A stretch of DNA of 13,823 nt, taken from the NCBI GenBank assembly GCA_964535025.1, contig CAZHRW010000186.1, positions 1 to 13,823 on the forward strand. Reading direction: 5' to 3'. The notes under the pieces were generated by a model that made no database searches, was not told where the DNA came from, and saw nothing but the letters and a program-made list of their open reading frames with translations. The position numbers and the translations under genes were made by a program. Origin of the DNA: JAAYZK01 sp964535025 (GTDB lineage: Bacteria > Planctomycetota > Phycisphaerae > SM23-33 > FEN-1343). Shown here piece after piece: positions 13,280 to 13,823 of the stretch. Every line of letters begins with the position of its first letter. Within the stretch, counting starts at the first letter, position 1.

Positions 13280-13823
13280 TCAGGCGCGGCGGCGGCGAAG
13301 GGCCAGCAGGCCGCCGAGGCCGATCAGGGCACAGGTGGCCGGTTCCGGGACGACGGTGACGATCCCGTCGCTGGCCCACTGGCTGGTGTCCAGTGACAGG
13401 GCCGAGCCTTCGATGGAGATGTTGCTGCCGTCCCCGACGTTCACCGTGGCGGTGGCGTTGGGCTGGTTCCACAGGTCGAACACGTCGCCTTGCTGAACGC
13501 TGTACTCGCCCTGGGCGCGGAGCACGATGGAACCGGCGCTGAGGTCGAGGGCGGTGCCGCTGTCGAGGCCGGAGATGTTGAAGTACTCGTTGGAGCCGTC
13601 GGCGAAGACGTCGAGCACGATCGTGCCGCCGTCCTTGAGATACAGGCGGCCGTCATAGTTGGTGGACGATGTGCTGCCAAGCGTGAAGGCGCCGGGCCCG
13701 GCGGTGCCGAGGGGCTCGAAGGTCCCGTAGACGTTCACCGTCTTGCTCTCGAACGCCCCGACGCGCTTGGTGCCGCTCATGGTGCCGCCGGCGTTGATGT
13801 CGACGTTGGTGCGGATGTCCCAG
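13280..13823 (-). CDS. PEP-CTERM sorting-domain protein, 5' end outside window
   Basis: The frame stays open to the right edge, continuing past the internal Met at 13780 as WDIRTNVDINAGGT, so the gene is 5'-truncated here. At least 180 residues are present. The visible part is Ser/Thr/Gly/Asp-rich and repetitive (GSTSSTNYDGRLYLKDGG, LDLSAGSIVL), typical of passenger-like beta-solenoid surface proteins. The C-terminus carries a PEP-CTERM signal: VPEPATCALIGLGGLLAL followed by a terminal RRRR cluster. That signal directs export and processing by an exosortase. Its own terminator follows at 13202-13233. Confidence 0.85.
   Translation of the reverse strand, partial: WDIRTNVDINAGGTMSGTKRVGAFESKTVNVYGTFEPLGTAGPGAFTLGSTSSTNYDGRLYLKDGGTIVLDVFADGSNEYFNISGLDSGTALDLSAGSIVLRAQGEYSVQQGDVFDLWNQPNATATVNVGDGSNISIEGSALSLDTSQWASDGIVTVVPEPATCALIGLGGLLALRRRRA

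Overview
The window is high-GC bacterial chromosome that reads as Planctomycetota, most likely a Phycisphaerae-like lineage. The evidence is a protein with the N-terminal LEPRLLLA (LEPR-XLL) signature, another ending in a PEP-CTERM sorting signal, CotH-kinase/lamin-tail/dockerin architecture, and several carbohydrate-active proteins. This is inferred from gene content; there is no rRNA or marker tree.

Layout. (1) 1-3220, minus: a 3'-truncated giant surface protein (LEPR-XLL, lamin-tail, chitobiase-C-like, CotH kinase, lamin-tail, dockerin repeats). (2) 3303-5633, minus: a 776-aa six-hairpin glycosidase-like protein without a signal peptide. (3) 5634-6180: a 547-bp divergent intergenic region with no convincing protein gene. 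It holds two tandem copies, about 178 bp apart, of a structured element that I interpret as plus-strand RNA. (4) 6181-7902, plus: a secreted CE15-type glucuronoyl esterase with an N-terminal beta-sandwich domain. (5) 8037-10886, minus: a probable operon of a polytopic membrane protein, a 57-aa cysteine-rich small protein, and a XerD-type tyrosine recombinase whose GTG start lies inside the small gene, closed by an intrinsic terminator. (6) 10946-12010, plus: tilS, divergent from the membrane protein and overlapping tail-to-tail with the next gene. (7) 11998-13149, minus: a BNR/Asp-box sialidase-like propeller. (8) 13280-13823, minus: the 3' end of a PEP-CTERM exported protein with a strong terminator.

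How they may work together: the glycosidase and the CE15 esterase are divergently transcribed from one intergenic region, and each has its own promoter-like sequence and a nearby DNA dyad. Together with the sialidase-like protein they suggest a polysaccharide-degrading lifestyle (CE15 enzymes act on glucuronoyl esters in plant cell wall). tilS and xerD are housekeeping genes.

The most unusual object is the tandem element at 5784-5887 and 5962-6067. Both copies have the same layout: a TAGAGGA 5' segment, hairpin 1, an identical outer stem (GCCAAGG/CCTTGGC), an identical ACCTCCTCG loop that includes the 16S anti-Shine-Dalgarno sequence, and a 9-bp inner stem. The inner stems differ completely in sequence but both pair perfectly, and each is capped by a short stem and an RNA-type tetraloop (GAAA in one, TTCG in the other). 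Each copy ends in CTTTTT. The 5' segment can pair into the internal loop to form a pseudoknot. I cannot match it to a known RNA family.
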